This document shows, one piece after another, positions 34,495 through 46,035 of a DNA stretch of 64,000 bases (the first letter of the stretch is position 1; each line of letters begins with the position of its first letter). The stretch is taken from NCBI GenBank assembly GCA_028023455.1, contig JAQFVV010012490.1, positions 64,001-128,000 of the forward strand, given 5' to 3'. Below the pieces are notes generated by a model. The model was given only the letters and a program-made list of their open reading frames with translations, ran no database searches and was not told the origin of the DNA. This stretch comes from Epiperipatus broadwayi (taxonomy: Eukaryota; Onychophora; Udeonychophora; Euonychophora; Peripatidae). Made by a program: the position numbers and the translations under genes.

Positions 34495-35665
34495 TGTTTT
34501 TTCTTTTTGATGGTCAGATGTATGAACAAATATTAGGTTTAGCTATGGGTTCACCAGTTTCTCCAACATTGACTTCTATTTTTATGGAGAACTTGGAAAA
34601 GAAAATTTTGATATCAGCAGTTAAAAAACCATTTGTGTGGCTGAGGTATGTTGATGATGCCTAATTATTTGGCCTCATGGTAAGCATGCTTTTTAGGAAT
34701 TTTTAATTTTTTAAAATTCTTTTCACAACAATATCAAATTTTACTATGAAAGTAAAAAATAATAACCAATTTTGATTCTTAGATGTTTTAAGGATGTTTC
34801 TTTATTCTATTGTATATATAGAAAGCAAACACACTGAAAAATATCTACACTTTTCTTCTTATCACCATCCAGCACTTTTTTTTTCTGTGTTAAAGACTTT
34901 GTTAGATAAAATTAGATAGAAGTAAGAAACTTTCTGGTGATAGCCATTTTCACAAAGATATCTATACTACTAAAAAAATGTTTCTTCATAATGGTTTTAC
35001 AGAGCTTTTTTATATAATAAAAAAGATTTTGATACTTCAAAAATTAAGACTGTTCTGCCATATATAAATGGAGTAACTGATAAAATTGGTAATGTTTTAA
35101 AGAAAAATAGTATCCACACAATTTATAGTACATTTAAAAAAATTAATGAAGTATTCCCATGCCCTAAAGATAAAATTTCTTTGGAGTGTTATGGTTTTAT
35201 ATGAAATTCCACATGGAGTTTATTTACATTCATACACTGGACAGACAAATTATAGAATAAACATAAGAAAGTAAGAAACCATTTTGGCAGTTAGAGGAAA
35301 ATCTAATTCATTAACCATTCATTCACACATTAAATTAACTAATCATGACAAGAAATAAAACACATAGTCTGGTAAAAATTGAATAATATGCCCAGAGATT
35401 GCTAAGGGAAGCTGTAGAGATTTTTAAAAGGTCTAAGAGCATAAATGAAAATGTGAATTAAAGAAAATTAGCAATATTTGGAAAAAGCTATTGGAGGACA
35501 AAATATTTTTTAAAACTTTTCAGCCAACAAAATTTGAGAATGAGGAGAAAATAACAAAGGAAAAAATAATGACTTTAAATCTCACCACACACATTCTTAT
35601 GAATTGAAAAAGAAGTTCTGAGGAAAGTACTTGTTATTGTACTGAAACATCAGCTATTTAGCTAT
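34495..35665 (+). pseudogene. PLE reverse transcriptase C-terminal half and GIY-YIG (plus copy, part 2)
   Basis: Starts FDGQMYEQILGLAMGSPVSP (about 34507-34566; motif B region). Continues with SIFMENLEKKIL and LRYVDDA (34641-34660; motif C, both catalytic Asp present), then an immediate stop. Later pieces: KQTH-like tail text, then KIKTVLPYINGVTDKIGNVL (35041), FPCPKDKISLE and YEIPHGVYLHSYTGQTNYRI (about 35195-35260), the GIY-YIG start, more canonical (YTGQT) than the minus copy but with Cys changed to His and Tyr. Stops follow. The element's 3' end, shared with the minus copy, is at about 35665. Confidence 0.85.
35617..35652 (+). ncRNA. Hammerhead-like half motif at PLE 3' end (plus copy)
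   Basis: CTGAGGA, then hairpin AGTAC/GTACT, then GAAAC, as in the minus copy. Stem III and stem I partners are not found. Conservation between both PLE copies shows it belongs to the element; function as ribozyme is not supported. Confidence 0.35.
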
Positions 35666-35741
35666 TGTTTATATATATTGTAACTAACGCATGGTGATGG
35701 GCACAATTGAAGTTAAGCAGTGAGTCACAAAAAGTGTAAAA

Positions 35742-35743
35742 GC

Positions 35744-35829
<86 letters not shown>
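35742..35829 (+). repeat. (ATA)n microsatellite, ~28 units
   Basis: Uninterrupted AAT/ATA trinucleotide run of about 85 bp just downstream of the PLE 3' end. It creates a poly-Tyr open frame on the minus strand, which is an artefact. Confidence 0.97.
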
Positions 35830-35831
<2 letters not shown>

Positions 35832-35834
35832 TAA

Positions 35835-38800
35835 TACAACCACTGATCTCAAACTGTTTTAATAAATAAATATTTATTAATTAATAATTTCCTAGCTCAG
35901 AATAATAGTAGCAATAATAATAAATTGACTCATGAGACTATGTTCCCATACCAAGGTGTACAGACTGCCTTAAAGTCAAATAAATATCAAAGACACATAC
36001 TTGACTGTATAGAAATACCATTGAATTCCAACCGTTTAAGAATTACAATCATATCTCTATGACTAACTATAATAATCCTATTTAAATAAAGCTAAAATAA
36101 TATTCCAACTAAATATTTAAGAATAATAATATTAAAATTTATTATAAGAATAAATTTATATTCTAATTTTAATTTGAAATAAATCTTGATCTAAATCTTT
36201 ATTGTAATTTAATCTTTATCTCAGGGATATCATATTACAGAAGGAACAAAGCATAGAATATTGGATAACAAAGGGCAATTTTACAGAAATCCAATAATCC
36301 AGACAAAAATTTTTTTAAAAAAGAAAAATAATAATATTATTAAACAAACTATAACAACTTTGCTCTGCAATATGATAACTAAACTGAAAAATAGTTACTT
36401 TAGGTCTTATACGGTTTTGAATTAATCTAAGAAAAATCTCTATTATAATTTAAGAAATCTAATAAAATATAATTTGGATTATTAAAATACTCAGAAATCA
36501 TTTCTCATGATGATAATACTAATCTTTAATACTATAAATATAATATAACTAATCTTATAATGCAAATATTTAAGTAAAGTTTATTATTTTCTTTAATAAA
36601 TAATTGGCATATGGATATCCAAATATAGCTCTGCTTACACACCTTAAAATAATAATAAGTTCTGTATTTGAATGCAAAATAAGTCTAATAATAATAGTAA
36701 TGATTGTTATTAGTTTGAAACAAACAACAAAAATTCTTAATTTTACTATGAAATGAACATATATGATGGTTGAAGATGATAACTCTTGTGCATGCTTAAA
36801 TAAATTTGGTTTTATTCAATAGTTTTTCTGAATCTATGATAATTTATAAACTAATTCTCGGTATATCTCTTCATAAAAATAATCATTTTCATAAGTGTAA
36901 TACACATATTAAATAGAATGATTTATTATAAGTGTGCAATAAAGTAAATACTGAATTTAATCAGTGTCTGTAATGAATGACAAATAGAAATATGGAAACA
37001 TAAATAATGTCAAACTGCACAATTTTAAATTCTAAAAAAATCAATTTATTTACAAAACAATATTTAAAATTTAAAAAATCAATATTTAACTTTTATTTTA
37101 TAACACACAAAATATAAGTAAATTTCTATTAAAGTGACTATTTACAAATTCCAATAAAATAATTTTATATTTACAAATTTTCCTAATACAATGAACAAGA
37201 TGTCACTTTGGTAATACATCCATCTATCCAAAATGAATTTTCTTAATCTTTTGTAATAAACTATAACTATTTCTTAATAACACTATATTTCAAAGTGGGC
37301 AAATATTTGAATTACAGCTGGTATAATTTAAATTATCATATTATATCTTCCCTTTTTACTTTAAATAAAACAAAACAAACAATATAAATATTGTTATACC
37401 TTTGATGATTCTATAAATTACTATTCATCTTTTTTACTTTTTCCATAATAGTTTTATGGTTACTTTATTGAATTAACCAGAAATTAATTAAACATATATG
37501 CTATTTTAATTGACTACTAATTGCTTGGCAATAATTAAACTTTTTAAAATATAAATTTTAAAATACTATTTCATATAAGTAAAACAAAACAAGCATTTTG
37601 AATTAAAGAATAGCTTAAATCATATCTCACAATAACATACAGGTTTAAAATTGGCATATAGGAATTGCTCCTATTATAATTCCTTTTCTAACAAATTCTA
37701 TTTTTCTTAAAACAGCGATTATGAAACATCTTTCAAAATTAATTGCAATTTAATTATTTGTTTTTATTGCACTCAGGGTTATTTAGTAAAATCACAATTA
37801 TGTGCTTGGAAATATTTAAATATTTACTATTACATTTTGCTTATGTGTGATGCTAACTAACATTCATAATACTAACAACCTTATACTCATAGAGGTCATA
37901 AATCCTAGGTTTTGTATCTATGTAAACATATACAAGCTTATGTGAATGGAATAACTTTTCTCAAGATTTTCAAATATATATCATTGCTATATTAGATGTG
38001 ATGTCTGTACCCAGGTTTTTTATAGAATCATTTTTTTAACAATCCAGATATAAGAATTTCATGGGAATTATATCAAATGGCCCATCTGCATTTGTGACTA
38101 GATGACCTATGTTCTCCTTACAACTTACATTGTGCACCATGGAAATAAAATATAAAGACTGAATACTCATGTGAACCCAAACAATTTCATTTGACAAGAA
38201 ATGCTTAGGTTTAAACACCATAAGCACATCTAGGCAGTAAACTGAAAATATGACATCTTAATACATTTTATAATAACAGATGAAATATTCTTCAGAACTA
38301 AAACACAAAATTCCACCACAAAAATTAATAAATGCCCAATAGTAGGAATATACACCCTAACATTTATCAGAATGTGCTAACATAACTTAATTGATAATAG
38401 CATGCACAAAAAAGCAAAGAAAAATTAATACATGTAAATAAATGTTTCATAAAATAATTCATTATCTAAAATATAAAAATTGTGACCATACTAATAATTA
38501 ATCCCCAAATAAACATCTTTCATTCAGAAACATATATTCATTAAAACTTTAAAATAGCAATTTGCAAGATATGAGGAACAATTTTTCAGAACAAAACACT
38601 CTTAAGTTATTTTATATTTTTTAAATTTGAAATAGAATAATACTAAACAAACTAAATAAGCATATATTAAAACAAACAATAAAATTATCAATAAATGTTA
38701 AAATAATATAACACTTGTCCAGTGATGTTCAATTTGAAAGTAACCCATCATTCACCACACTTTCAATATACTTTAAAATATAGATAATCTATTATATACT

Positions 38801-41790
38801 ACATTATAGTATATCCACATATATATAATACCTATAAAAATTCAAAATGATAAATATAAAACATTAAATGTAAATTTCTTTAAATATAACAATCCCAAAA
38901 AATAAAATTAATAAAAGTTACCAAAACACATCCTGAAATGCAAGTTTAGGCATAAGTTTGAACAGTCAATTCATTTATTAAAATCTTTTTTTTTTTTTCA
39001 CTGTCTGCTCACAAATGAAGAAAACAAGCTTGGAAATTAGAAATGATAAAAACCATTTTGTCTTAGATAAAGTTAATTAATTGTCTGCATGTATTCTTGT
39101 AATATTACAGTTTTTTAAATATTTAAGAAAAAAATACTTTAAGACACAGTAAAAAAAACAACTTTCCTATGGTAAGTAGTTTCAATTTGAATAAATATGG
39201 ATTATAATCTTTAGCTTTACTGCAGACAGCTAGATTAAATCCCAAAATATTTTATCTATCCGAGTACGATATTAACATAAATTTCCATATTTTTTCCTTC
39301 TTCTAAAAATAACAGAATGATACACTATTATAAGCATTGATTTAAATATAACTTATATTTTAGCAGTTCCGTTATATAATATCATAACATATTAGGTGAA
39401 TAAGTTAGTAATTCAAGTTTTAAACTTCTTCTTATATTGCAAGTCATTAAAAACATTTCAATATTAGTGCAGAAGATTAAGTAGTTCAATTCAGGAGTTA
39501 ATACTATTTTATTTTAGAATCATATAAAAGTTTGTAAGCAAATAGAAAAATATTTCTATAATACAATAAACAAATTCTTACATAATACACTATTGCATGG
39601 TCTGTTGTTTCTATAAGGGTCAACTTTTGCCATAGATTAAAGTGAAAATTCCAGTAATATTGTAACTTTGTCCAAGCCATTCATGTATTTTTCTTTTCTC
39701 CAATTGCCCACTAAGTAAATATCAATGTGGCATTTTTTTTCCTCCCTAGAGAGTTGACTGGTTACCATTTTATTTCATATTAATGTTGGTTTAAATAAAG
39801 ATAAAATTTGAAACACATTTCTTAAACAAGAATATTAATTCTTTTTTTAACAAAATAAAATTTTAAATTGTTTAGTACTTTATTGATAATTTTCCATGCA
39901 CACCACCACACATTTATTCTCCCCCTTTTATATAACTAATCCCAATTGATCAACTGACTACTGAAGTCAATCATTCAATAAAATTGATTTCCAAACACCA
40001 ATTTTAAGTTCTATTTTTAGATTTAATTAAAGAATGACAGAAAAAAATGAAAATAAAATATTCTAAAAATAGGAATTTAACTGATTTAAACATGTAATAA
40101 ATATTTGTTTAATATAATTATTTAATAAACTAAATATTATTAAATAAACATTGCATGAAATAAATTATTTTTCATATCTATTTAGTATTTATTAAGTATT
40201 AAATATGAATCAATTCTTTAATACTTAAAATAATAATTATTGTTAGCAAAGTAAATATTTGCAAAATAATGTACATGCAAACACAGACAAACACATATAT
40301 CACTAGAACAGCTTTAATTGGATAATGCTTTGTTTCTTGCATAATATTATCTAATGATCTATTTAAAATATTTTAACGTAACTAATCTTATAGATTTAAT
40401 TGATAACTATTAAAATTTAAATTTACTTATAATAAAAACTACATTATTTTAATAAATATTAGTATATTATTTATACTTTAAACAATATGATTAATAAAAT
40501 TTATATTTATAATAGTCTATTAATATGCACTTTAAATATTACGTAATGCATTAATAACATTATATAAGATAGTTTTAATTGCAATTCCTGTAGTTTTAGT
40601 TTTAAAATGTTACAAAGAATATTACTGAATTAAAAATTAAAAATGTTGCTGTTTTGTGCATCTAACTATTTTAATTGAGGCACAAAACACAATTAAAATG
40701 TGTACAATATATATATATTAAGTATAATGGCAGGAGAGAATAATCCAACAGTATTTTATTTGATTGCTTATTTATAATGTACTGAAAATGCAAACCTAAT
40801 TCAGACCAAAACATAAATAAAAATATCCCCTTTTTGGATCACTTTTATACTAAAAATGTAAAAGTATTAAATATGTTTTTTTTCTAAACCAAAATCTACT
40901 AATTTAAGAAAAGTTTGTTATAAATTCAATACCAAGCTGTAATATATAAAATTAAAAGGAATTCTATCTGAAAAAGTCAAAATTTACCATGACATTTGAT
41001 CTAGATATTAAAATGAATGAAATAAAAATTCTACATATATAAATGAAATATACATAAAAATAGAAAAAAATATTTTTATTTATACCTTGAAAAACATAAT
41101 AATAACTCATGAGCATGCTTATGCTTCTTTCATATTATTATTAAATCTCATTACATTTGAAAAGCTTTTTATAAAAGTGGTTATTATTAAGTTTCTTTGC
41201 TTCAGTATTTAACTTCCAAATTCCAAACCTACAGCAGTATGTATTAAACTATATAATATTGTATGCATACTGAGGCAATGGATCTGAAGTCCGATCCATG
41301 CTTCACAGCCTTCTATAAACTTAGTTAGTATTATAGACCTGAATGAAGTTTACAGTCCAATATCAGCAGGGTTTTGCATTAAAGCTAAAATTAATTACGT
41401 TTATATAATTTGTATTGCATTTAAATATTTTGTTAAATAAATTCCATTCTAAGATTAGATTTCTGTTAATAAAAATTACTTGTAAAACCTATTAGTCAAA
41501 CATATATATACATCAAGTGTATATATATGAGTTAATGCAAAATTCTGCTGAAATAAAATGCTTATTTTATTTTAAAAAATAAGAATGTATTTTCCTTTTT
41601 AAATCTTGTTCAAATATTTAGTATGATTTGATTTTGAGATAAGCCCACCAACATTTTCTAAAAGAATGTATATTGTTAATTAATTAGCCCATTCAAGGCA
41701 AATTAAAGATGGCCTTCTCTTTCTTTTTTAATTAATAAAATTCAAAGTTTAAAGAAAGAAATTTAGAGTAAAAAAGTAAAGGTTATTTTT
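35835..41790. other. ~6 kb extremely AT-rich stretch, nothing recognised
   Basis: No coding motifs, no TIRs, no tandem repeats beyond short A/T runs. The minus frame at 38036-38227 has no recognisable similarity. Slight GC rise at 41250-41370 without an identifiable element. Confidence 0.5.
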
Positions 41791-41796
41791 AGAAAA

Positions 41797-42463
41797 TGTT
41801 ACCTTGAAACAAAGGAGCATGGGGGCTTATCAAGATCTAAGACCATACAAACAATAGAAGGTAGCTGACAAAGAGAGTATAAATAGAAGTGAGAACAAAA
41901 GACTTGATTATTCAAAGTTTTCTTGCTGGCATTCAGAGTTTTCTTGCTGGCATTCAGATTTCCCTTTTGGAAATTTCATTCAGATTTCTCTTGGGAGAAC
42001 TCTTGCAGATTTTGCTTTTGCTTGTTGAGATTTTATTCCAAAAAGTTATACAACTGTCGTCTTCAAAATCATGGAGAAGTTTGAACATGCTCAAGCTAAA
42101 AGTCATATGAATTTGATGGATTCTACTATGCTTGGCTAGGCAAATAAATAACTTTGCCTATTGCTGAGGTTCCTAAATACCATCCAAAATGCTGTAGTAT
42201 CCACCTAATAGTGATCTAAACTCTGTGCCGTGTCTGTAGGACTTTTCGTGAAACCATGCTACATATTTCCATTTTCATTGTCCGGACGAATACCTATCGA
42301 AGGTTGGATCAAGCCACAATGATGCCGATCAGGAGCAAGGAACCAGGATGGTAATCATATCTCTCCTCCATTGAACTATTTACTTTCTACCCTTTTGTTC
42401 ATACCTTTCTTAATTAAATTATATTATGAATTATTTTATTTAATGATATTTGTAATGTAACCA
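41797..42463 (+). promoter_or_regulatory. Promoter-like segment, possible solo LTR
   Basis: Stands out from the AT desert by base composition. Begins TGTTACC and ends GTAACCA, near-inverted ends of LTR type. Contains a good TATA box (GAGTATAAATAG, 41875-41886) followed by a tandem duplication of TTTTCTTGCTGGCATTCAGA-type text at 41918-41960. No target duplication can be shown. The 73-codon frame at 41889-42110 reflects the duplication and has no family motif. Could also be a host promoter or exon. Confidence 0.3.
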
Positions 42464-43467
42464 TTTTATTAGACTAGTCTTAAATATATATATGTGTGAT
42501 CATCTATCTATATTTAACCTTTTTTCCTTCGCTATTCTTCATTACTAACATGTGTAAATATTTTTTATTCCATTGCGGTTAAGTTTAAAAGTTAATTTTT
42601 TTCATTTAAAATCTCTTTCCAATTTTATTTATGTTTCTAAATTCCATACGAGTAAGTTTCCTTTGTTTGCCAACTTGATCTCCTCAATAACGCCTCTTTT
42701 GTCCACCAGTAGCTTATTACGTATATCTGATTTAGCTATATACATTTTAAATAATTTTTAAACTGTCTGTTTTTAGCACAAAGCAATTAGAAAATGCTTT
42801 GCGAAAGATTTTTACTATTGTACTTTATTGAGGAGATTCAAGTTGCCAATTTTATTAAAATTGGGAAGAAAAGACTTAGACTGCAAAAATATTATATCGT
42901 TTAATCTGTTTTCATTGTCTAATTAGTTTTCATTAATTTAGGGGAATAGCGGAGGCCATTAAATCATTATAAATATTTTAAAGTCATTAATTAAATATCT
43001 TATTTAACTATAAAAAGCTTGAGTTTCCTAATTTTATTATAATGCTTTATTTTACTTTTCCAATGATCCAGGCACGCAAAACACATGTTTCTTAGTACTT
43101 TTATTGCACATTTAACTATTTAGCTCTGTAGGTGTTCCCGTCCATGTCTCTACCTCTGTTGTTAAGCTTTGTGGCTGGTGAGAAAATAATTTATGTGTGT
43201 CTCAGATAATGTTGTTTGTTCGTAATTAGCCTCGAGAATAGGCAAAAAGGGCAGAGGTCATAGTATTCTTGATTTAATATCTTGCATATGGATGGCCTTG
43301 AGGTACTTTCACCTAGTATTCAAACTGGGTTAAACCAACATACATCATCTGACTGTCACAATACATTTAATTTTATTAGAAGAGAGAATTCTTAAATTTA
43401 TTATTTTATTTTACTGATAAAAATTAAATAGATATTTATTTTATATAGCACGATGTTTTTAAACTGT
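42464..43467. other. AT-rich stretch with a short inverted repeat
   Basis: CAACTTGATCTCCTCAATAA (about 42674-42693) is mirrored near 42825-42848 (TTATTGAGGAGATTCAAGTTG), with CCAATTTTAT text beside both. Otherwise no recognisable content. Confidence 0.45.
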
Positions 43468-43761
43468 AATAATAATCAGCCATTAAGCTAATGCACATGC
43501 ACTTTGTGGATTTTAACTATAAATGAATAATATGACTTTTCAAACACAAGATAAAGTCTTTGTGAAAAGATAAAATGAATCATATATCCTTTCAATTCAA
43601 TCATTTAAGTATGGACAATTCTTAAATGTTTGGGTTGAAAGGATAGATGACTCATTCTATCTTTTCACAAAGACTTTATCTTGTGTTTGAAAAGTCAGAT
43701 TATTCATTTATAATTAAAATCCATAAAGTGCACATGCATTACTTAATGGCTGATTATTATT
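43468..43761 (+). repeat. Fold-back element, ~120-bp arms
   Basis: Left arm (43468-43595) starts AATAATCAGCCATTAAG and includes ATGCACATGCACTTTGTGGA and CAAACACAAGATAAAGTCTT. The right arm (about 43637-43761) is its reverse complement, ending CTTAATGGCTGATTATTATT. The loop is about 40 bp. A single arm also exists at 21423-21590. No ORF, no HHR core. Confidence 0.85.
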
Positions 43762-44365
43762 AAAAGAAATTAAGTAACTTAATTTGAGATGATATTGCAT
43801 ATTTTCTGAGAGAAGATTTATAATATAAGTGCCATATTTATTAATAAAAATATGAATTTAAAAAAATGAATGAAAAAATATCCCATTTTAAAATAAGTAT
43901 TAAATGAAAGAATAACTAAAAATAGATGATAAATAGATAATTACTAAAAATGGGTGCATTTTTTGAAACATATATATTAAATTAAGCATTACAAGAAATG
44001 TTACAATTGTTCTTCATTTTATTGTGGAAATCTCTCATTGACTGCATAATTCTTACTATTAATTTTATTGAAATAAATAAATGATTAAATAAAAGATGTT
44101 ATATTTTTAATTTTCTATTAATTATTTTTAATATTTATAACTATTAATGATGAGTTGCATTAAATTTAATTAACTATATATTAAATATAGGAGATAAATG
44201 TAGCATTTTAATTTCAAAATAACAAATCCTGCTAGAAAGCCTTGATATTTAAGTTATCTCTATGCTCTATGTTGATTATTATGTCATGATTATTTCATTG
44301 GGAAATTTATTCATTTAGCATATGAAGTTTTTTTGTTAGCTTAACTATTAACAAAATATCAAAAT
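43762..44365. other. AT-rich stretch, nothing recognised
   Basis: No motif recognised between the fold-back and the GIY-YIG fragment. Confidence 0.45.
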
Positions 44366-44366
44366 T

Positions 44367-44624
44367 GGAAAGGAAATTTGTAAAATGATTTATTTTGGGC
44401 ATACTGGAAAACAATTAGAAGTAAGAGCCAAAGAACATAACAATGCTATTAAAAGAAGAGATGATGGTTCTGCATTATATATTCACTATTTGAAATATGG
44501 CCATAGAATAGATGCTATAAAAAGTATTAAATATTTAAATTTCATCAAAAATCCAAAAAGAAGACTAATATATGAAACATATTATATTAAAAATAATTTA
44601 ACTAATTATATAAAATATTTATAA
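44367..44624 (+). pseudogene. GIY-YIG endonuclease fragment of a PLE
   Basis: Open to the stop after 44624. Reads EICKMIYFGHTGKQLEVR, AKEHNNAIKRRDDGSAL, LKYGHRIDAIKSIKYL and RRLIYETYYI, in the order of PLE GIY-YIG domains ('C..C...YIGQTGR.L..R..EH..A......SA...H....NH.ID......I........R...E..YI'). The Tyr, Gly, Arg, His and Glu expected for catalysis are visible; YIGQ is changed to YFGH. No RT of the same element lies upstream, so it is a 5'-truncated relic, but this domain alone is uninterrupted. It is a third PLE subtype, distinct from those at 0.1-0.8 and 30-35 kb. Confidence 0.7.
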
Positions 44625-45214
44625 GACTTCTACAAATTTGTTTAATAATTGGTTGATTAAAAATGAATGGAAAATTATATAAGATGATATATATATATAA
44701 TTGTATAAAAAATGCATGTAATATTGTTTAACATATTGTTATGATATAATCAATTGTTTTGTAATTATTGAATTTATATATGAGAGTTTTGATTTGTTTT
44801 AATTATTTATATTATTATTGCTTGTTTTAATTCCATTATTGGACACTAGATGGTTTTATGTCAGGCGATTCGTTAACATTAAATAGATTAGTAACATTTG
44901 AAAAGGGCATCAAAGCAAGTGCTGAAAAAAGCTTTTTAGATATAAAATTATTATTTGATTATATAGCTGTTGTAAAGAAGTATTTTCTGATTAACAAAAT
45001 ATCATAGAGAAATCTGTAGAGATTCCAATTAGGAGATAGATTAATAATGACTTTATTAAGTCCTTCAATTCTGCCATTATAATCATAAATTTGATTATCA
45101 TTATCTATATGGTTCATGGTTTGTATTCATTCATATTTTTATAGATCAAGGTGTGTTAAATTCCATTTACAGCAAGCACAATAATCATAGGTTGGCCTGA
45201 ATTTGTTGATAAAA

Positions 45215-46035
45215 CTCTAATTGTATCTAGGAAGGTCAAATCCAGTTGACTTTATTGCTATTTTCTCCAATAGCAAAATTCAACCACAGGATTCAATTAT
45301 CTCATCTACTTTATTTAATATATTCATCAGTGGTCTTCCAAATACAAAATGTAAAAAATTCATTTATACAGATAATATTGCTTGGGATTCTCAAAAGAGA
45401 TCCTTTCTTGAAATAAAAATGATCTCAATAAGGATATGAGAAGATAAAAATATTTTTCAAAGACTATATAGTCTTATTTTTTAACCAATGAAGACATTAT
45501 GTTCAATTTTTATCTAAACAACAGATGATCATCTCATAATCTGAATATAAATTTTTGCAATAATAGACTAAAATATAAACCTATCTTATGCTATTTAAAA
45601 CTAATTTTTAATCATAACTTAATTTATTTTCTTCATTTATGTGATGTTAGATTAAAATTAATTTTTAGGAATATCTCTTTAGAAAACTGATTGATGTTGG
45701 GATTGTGATGTAAGTGTTATACGTTCTATACAATTTCCTTAACACTAGCATATTCTACTGGTGAATACTGAGCTTTTTTTTTGGAGAAAAATTTCCCACA
45801 TTAAACTTCTGGATTTTCAGTTAAATATTTTTATCAAAAGTATTACTAGCACACTCAAAGCTATTCCATTGCAATGGCTTTTCTTTCATATATTCCGCCA
45901 CTAGATGTCAGAACAAAAATTATCTCACACAAAATATATATAAAACTGTTAGGCAGGTCAGACTTACTAATAACTCAAGATATAGTTTAGCTTCCTAAGA
46001 CTTAATTCAAATCAGAATTCTCCTTTTGGAAAAAT
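45215..46035 (+). pseudogene. Jockey/CR1-type non-LTR reverse transcriptase remnant
   Basis: Reads in slightly shifting frame: QPQDSIISSTLFNIFISGLP (45270-45330; motif B 'GxPQGSxLSPxLFNIYxxDLP'), then KKFIYTDNIAWDSQK (motif C; YADD decayed to YTDN, so catalytic Asp lost). Then RLKYKPILCYLKL ('YLGxxLD'), ISLTLAYSTGEY (about 45730-45770; 'LALxxSxAEY'), and IAMAFLSYIPPLDVRTKII (about 45870-45930; 'LPVLSNIxPPxLRRxxA'). Weak traces of earlier RT text occur from about 44925. The order of six segments matches the C-terminal half of jockey-like pol proteins. Many stops; long dead. Confidence 0.75.

Noticed and set aside
35658-35852. Minus-strand open frame rich in tyrosine
   Set aside because: It is the translation of the (ATA)n microsatellite and has no protein features.
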